Shown: in pieces, positions 21,234 through 22,839 of the stretch
Numbering within the stretch: the first letter of the stretch is position 1
Layout: each line of letters starts with the position of its first letter
NCBI GenBank assembly: GCA_020431945.1
Contig: JAGQHH010000089.1
Span: 1 to 22,839 of the forward strand
Source of the DNA: Cyanobacteria bacterium HKST-UBA02
Lineage (GTDB): Bacteria; Cyanobacteriota; Vampirovibrionia; Obscuribacterales; Obscuribacteraceae
DNA length: 22,839 nucleotides
Reading direction: 5' to 3'
Translations under genes and position numbers: made by a program
Notes under the pieces: model-generated
The model's input: only the letters and a program-made list of their open reading frames with translations
What the model was told of the DNA's origin: nothing
The model's database searches: none

Positions 21234-22839
21234 TTACTCCGAGAATACGATTTCGTTGAAGTTCTGTTTGAAGTCTTTCAAGCTCACTTTCGTGGTACCC
21301 CTGGGACTGTTCTCACCACCTCCCCAGGGATTTCTGATAGTAAGGGTGCCCCCGTCCGGACCTTCGGGATCGTAACCGATTACGCTGTAAGCATGCTGAT
21401 TCGGGAAGCCATCGTCGGTCTCGTCATCGAAGAAACTGCCGTCGATCCCGGCTATTACCGGTCTTTTCTCGTCGCCGCAAAGGGCAGCGGTGAGCTTTTC
21501 TTTGAGACTGGCGTCACTGGAGAAGAGGATAAAATCGAAGTCTTTTCCCTTGCCGGTGAGCAGGGTCATTGCATTGCCCAGAAGCAGCTCGCCGCCTTCG
21601 CTGCCTTCGGATGTGGTATCACCACCGAAGGGGTTCATAATGCTCCTGCGGAAGATCGAGCTCTGTCTGTACTTGCCATAAGCTTTCTCGAGAACATTGG
21701 CCCATACGCCATTGCTACCACCTTCGTTATAGAGACCCATCTCGGCTTCGGTGGGACGATCTACCGTAATCGGCTCGTCAGCGGCGCCGGGGAATGTCAC
21801 GGTAAAGGTTCCATCACCGTTGTCCTTGATCATATCGGCGATAGCCTGAGGATTGGTGGCAGCCAGGGAAGCGACCGCCGACTCGAAATAGCAATTGCCG
21901 ATTATTCCCTGCTTGACGGCATCGGGTTTGATGGCATCCAGCGGATTGCTCTTGCCGCCGTAGAGATCCCGGTTGCCGCTCGACTGGGCTTCCCAGGTTC
22001 GGAAAAGTGTGCTGGAGACTTTAGCCACGGTATTGTCGCCATAGTAATCCAGATCTTTCATGGTAATACCGTTGTTCTCCCAGCCGAACTCATCGTCATG
22101 AGCGTCTTCGAGCTTGGAGTAATTGGCCTTCAGAAATTCCAGATTGGTCCGATCGGTCTCGCTCAAATCGGCAGCAGCAAGGGCTTTGTCGATCTCGCTT
22201 CGAGAGAGATACTCGTTACCGTCAGTGTCGAGGTTTTTGAAACGATCGTCTGATTCGAGCCAGGTCCTTACTTTCAAGGGCTTTTCCCGGTCTTTTGTAT
22301 CTGTTTCCTGGAGTGTCTTGAATTCAGCGAGATCTTTACAGGTTACGCCATCGTTCTCGTCGAACCACTCATCATTGCTCAACTCCTCGAGCCCGTGCTG
22401 GGCGCGATAGAGAGCAGCCACTATTTGCGCTTGCTTACCATTGTATTGATCGCTCTCCACCGCCGCGGCAAGCTCTTTCTCATTGAGAAAGCCATTCTTG
22501 TCAGTGTCGAGAGTATCGAACATCTTGGTTGCTTCATCGGCGAAGTCTTCTTTGGAAACCCGCCCATCGCGCACTTTTGCCGGAGCTTTGTAAGGCTCGG
22601 CGCCGGGCAGAGCCGGGGAGTTCGGAGCATGGGTGTGAAACGAGCTGATACCGAAGTCCTTGCGGGCTTCGGTGATGTCTTTTCTGGTGATCCCGTCATT
22701 CTCGTCGAACCACTCGTCGTTGCTGTGCTCTTCGAGATCAGATACAGAATCTTTCAGGTAAGCAGGAGCTTGCTTGTAAGCAGCAAGCTCGTCCTTGCTG
22801 AGAAAACCGTTGCCGTCCTTGTCGATCTTGTCGAAGTCT
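21234..22839 (-). CDS. EF-hand/calpain-type (C2) cysteine protease, 5' end outside window
   Basis: Partial: 534 residues are visible and the frame runs open through the window edge. The N-terminal half has three modules, each an EF-hand (loops DKDGNGFLSKDE at visible residues 6-17, DTDKNGFLNEKE at 111-122 and DTDGNEYLSRSE at 204-215) followed by a shortened EF-like loop (DENDGITRKD, DENDGVTCKD, WENNGITMKD). The C-terminal 235 residues are a calpain catalytic domain with all key residues: oxyanion Gln310 and Cys316 in KQGIIGNCYFESAVASLA, His482 in NQHAYSVIGYD and Asn503 in IRNPWGG. It is predicted to be an active, calcium-responsive cysteine protease. An internal GTG at 22574 is not the true start, since the repeats continue upstream of it. 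First of two genes in an operon with the EF-hand protein. Confidence 0.88.
   Translation of the reverse strand, partial: DFDKIDKDGNGFLSKDELAAYKQAPAYLKDSVSDLEEHSNDEWFDENDGITRKDITEARKDFGISSFHTHAPNSPALPGAEPYKAPAKVRDGRVSKEDFADEATKMFDTLDTDKNGFLNEKELAAAVESDQYNGKQAQIVAALYRAQHGLEELSNDEWFDENDGVTCKDLAEFKTLQETDTKDREKPLKVRTWLESDDRFKNLDTDGNEYLSRSEIDKALAAADLSETDRTNLEFLKANYSKLEDAHDDEFGWENNGITMKDLDYYGDNTVAKVSSTLFRTWEAQSSGNRDLYGGKSNPLDAIKPDAVKQGIIGNCYFESAVASLAATNPQAIADMIKDNGDGTFTVTFPGAADEPITVDRPTEAEMGLYNEGGSNGVWANVLEKAYGKYRQSSIFRRSIMNPFGGDTTSEGSEGGELLLGNAMTLLTGKGKDFDFILFSSDASLKEKLTAALCGDEKRPVIAGIDGSFFDDETDDGFPNQHAYSVIGYDPEGPDGGTLTIRNPWGGGENSPRGTTKVSLKDFKQNFNEIVFSE

Noticed and set aside
21075..22253. 392-codon plus-strand open frame opposite the calpain gene
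   Set aside because: The minus strand carries an intact calpain catalytic set and EF-hand loops; the plus frame is a by-product of codon bias.
21234..22574. Calpain gene starting at the internal GTG 22574
   Set aside because: The frame continues upstream without a stop and encodes another EF-hand module of the same repeat, so the gene must begin beyond the window.

Overview
The window is bacterial chromosomal DNA, moderately GC-rich and densely coded on both strands. I count 15 protein genes, one probable non-coding RNA and no tRNA or rRNA. The mix resembles deep-branching, complex bacteria such as the non-photosynthetic cyanobacterial relatives (Vampirovibrionia/Melainabacteria, Obscuribacterales) or planctomycete-like lineages. 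It includes eukaryote-like Ser/Thr kinase folds, TadE/TadG-type pseudopilins, a calpain-type protease with EF-hands, a DUF4239 membrane protein and MshEN repeats. I favour the first group, but this is inference from gene content, not from a marker gene.

Layout. 116-4486 (+): a small MshEN-repeat protein, a membrane-anchored sensor that ends before its second membrane helix, a full-length paralogue of that sensor fused to PAS and a degenerate histidine-kinase core, and a lipoprotein with an HExxH motif. 4488-8970: a large TadG-like surface protein (-) and a transmembrane pseudokinase (+) read from overlapping divergent promoters. 8964-12024: a membrane-anchored unknown (-), a DUF4239 protein (+), a nucleotidyltransferase (-) and a degenerate GGDEF protein (+). 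12025-12481: a gene-free stretch with many hairpins and a strong terminator, probably a structured RNA. 12482-14468 (-): a tightly coupled operon of two TadE-like proteins and one TadG-like protein. 14687-19134 (+): a tandem pseudokinase overlapping a second large TadG-like protein, paralogous to the one at 4488. 19141-22839 (-): a MshEN-array protein, then an EF-hand protein cotranscribed with an EF-hand/calpain protease whose N-terminus lies beyond the window.

Two themes run through the region. First, two copies of a pair (large TadG-like protein plus membrane pseudokinase) flank a TadE/TadE/TadG operon, with no Tad ATPase, secretin or prepilin peptidase in view. Second, most signalling enzymes here have lost catalytic residues: three kinase domains without the catalytic Asp, a histidine kinase without its His and N-box Asn, and a GGDEF domain without the GGDEF signature. 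Only the nucleotidyltransferase, the calpain-like protease and possibly the HExxH lipoprotein keep their active-site residues. One MshEN protein keeps a complete match to the c-di-GMP-binding motif as I recall it. I infer a surface or pilus-like apparatus controlled by scaffolding pseudoenzymes and possibly by c-di-GMP and calcium; this is a hypothesis, not a demonstrated system.
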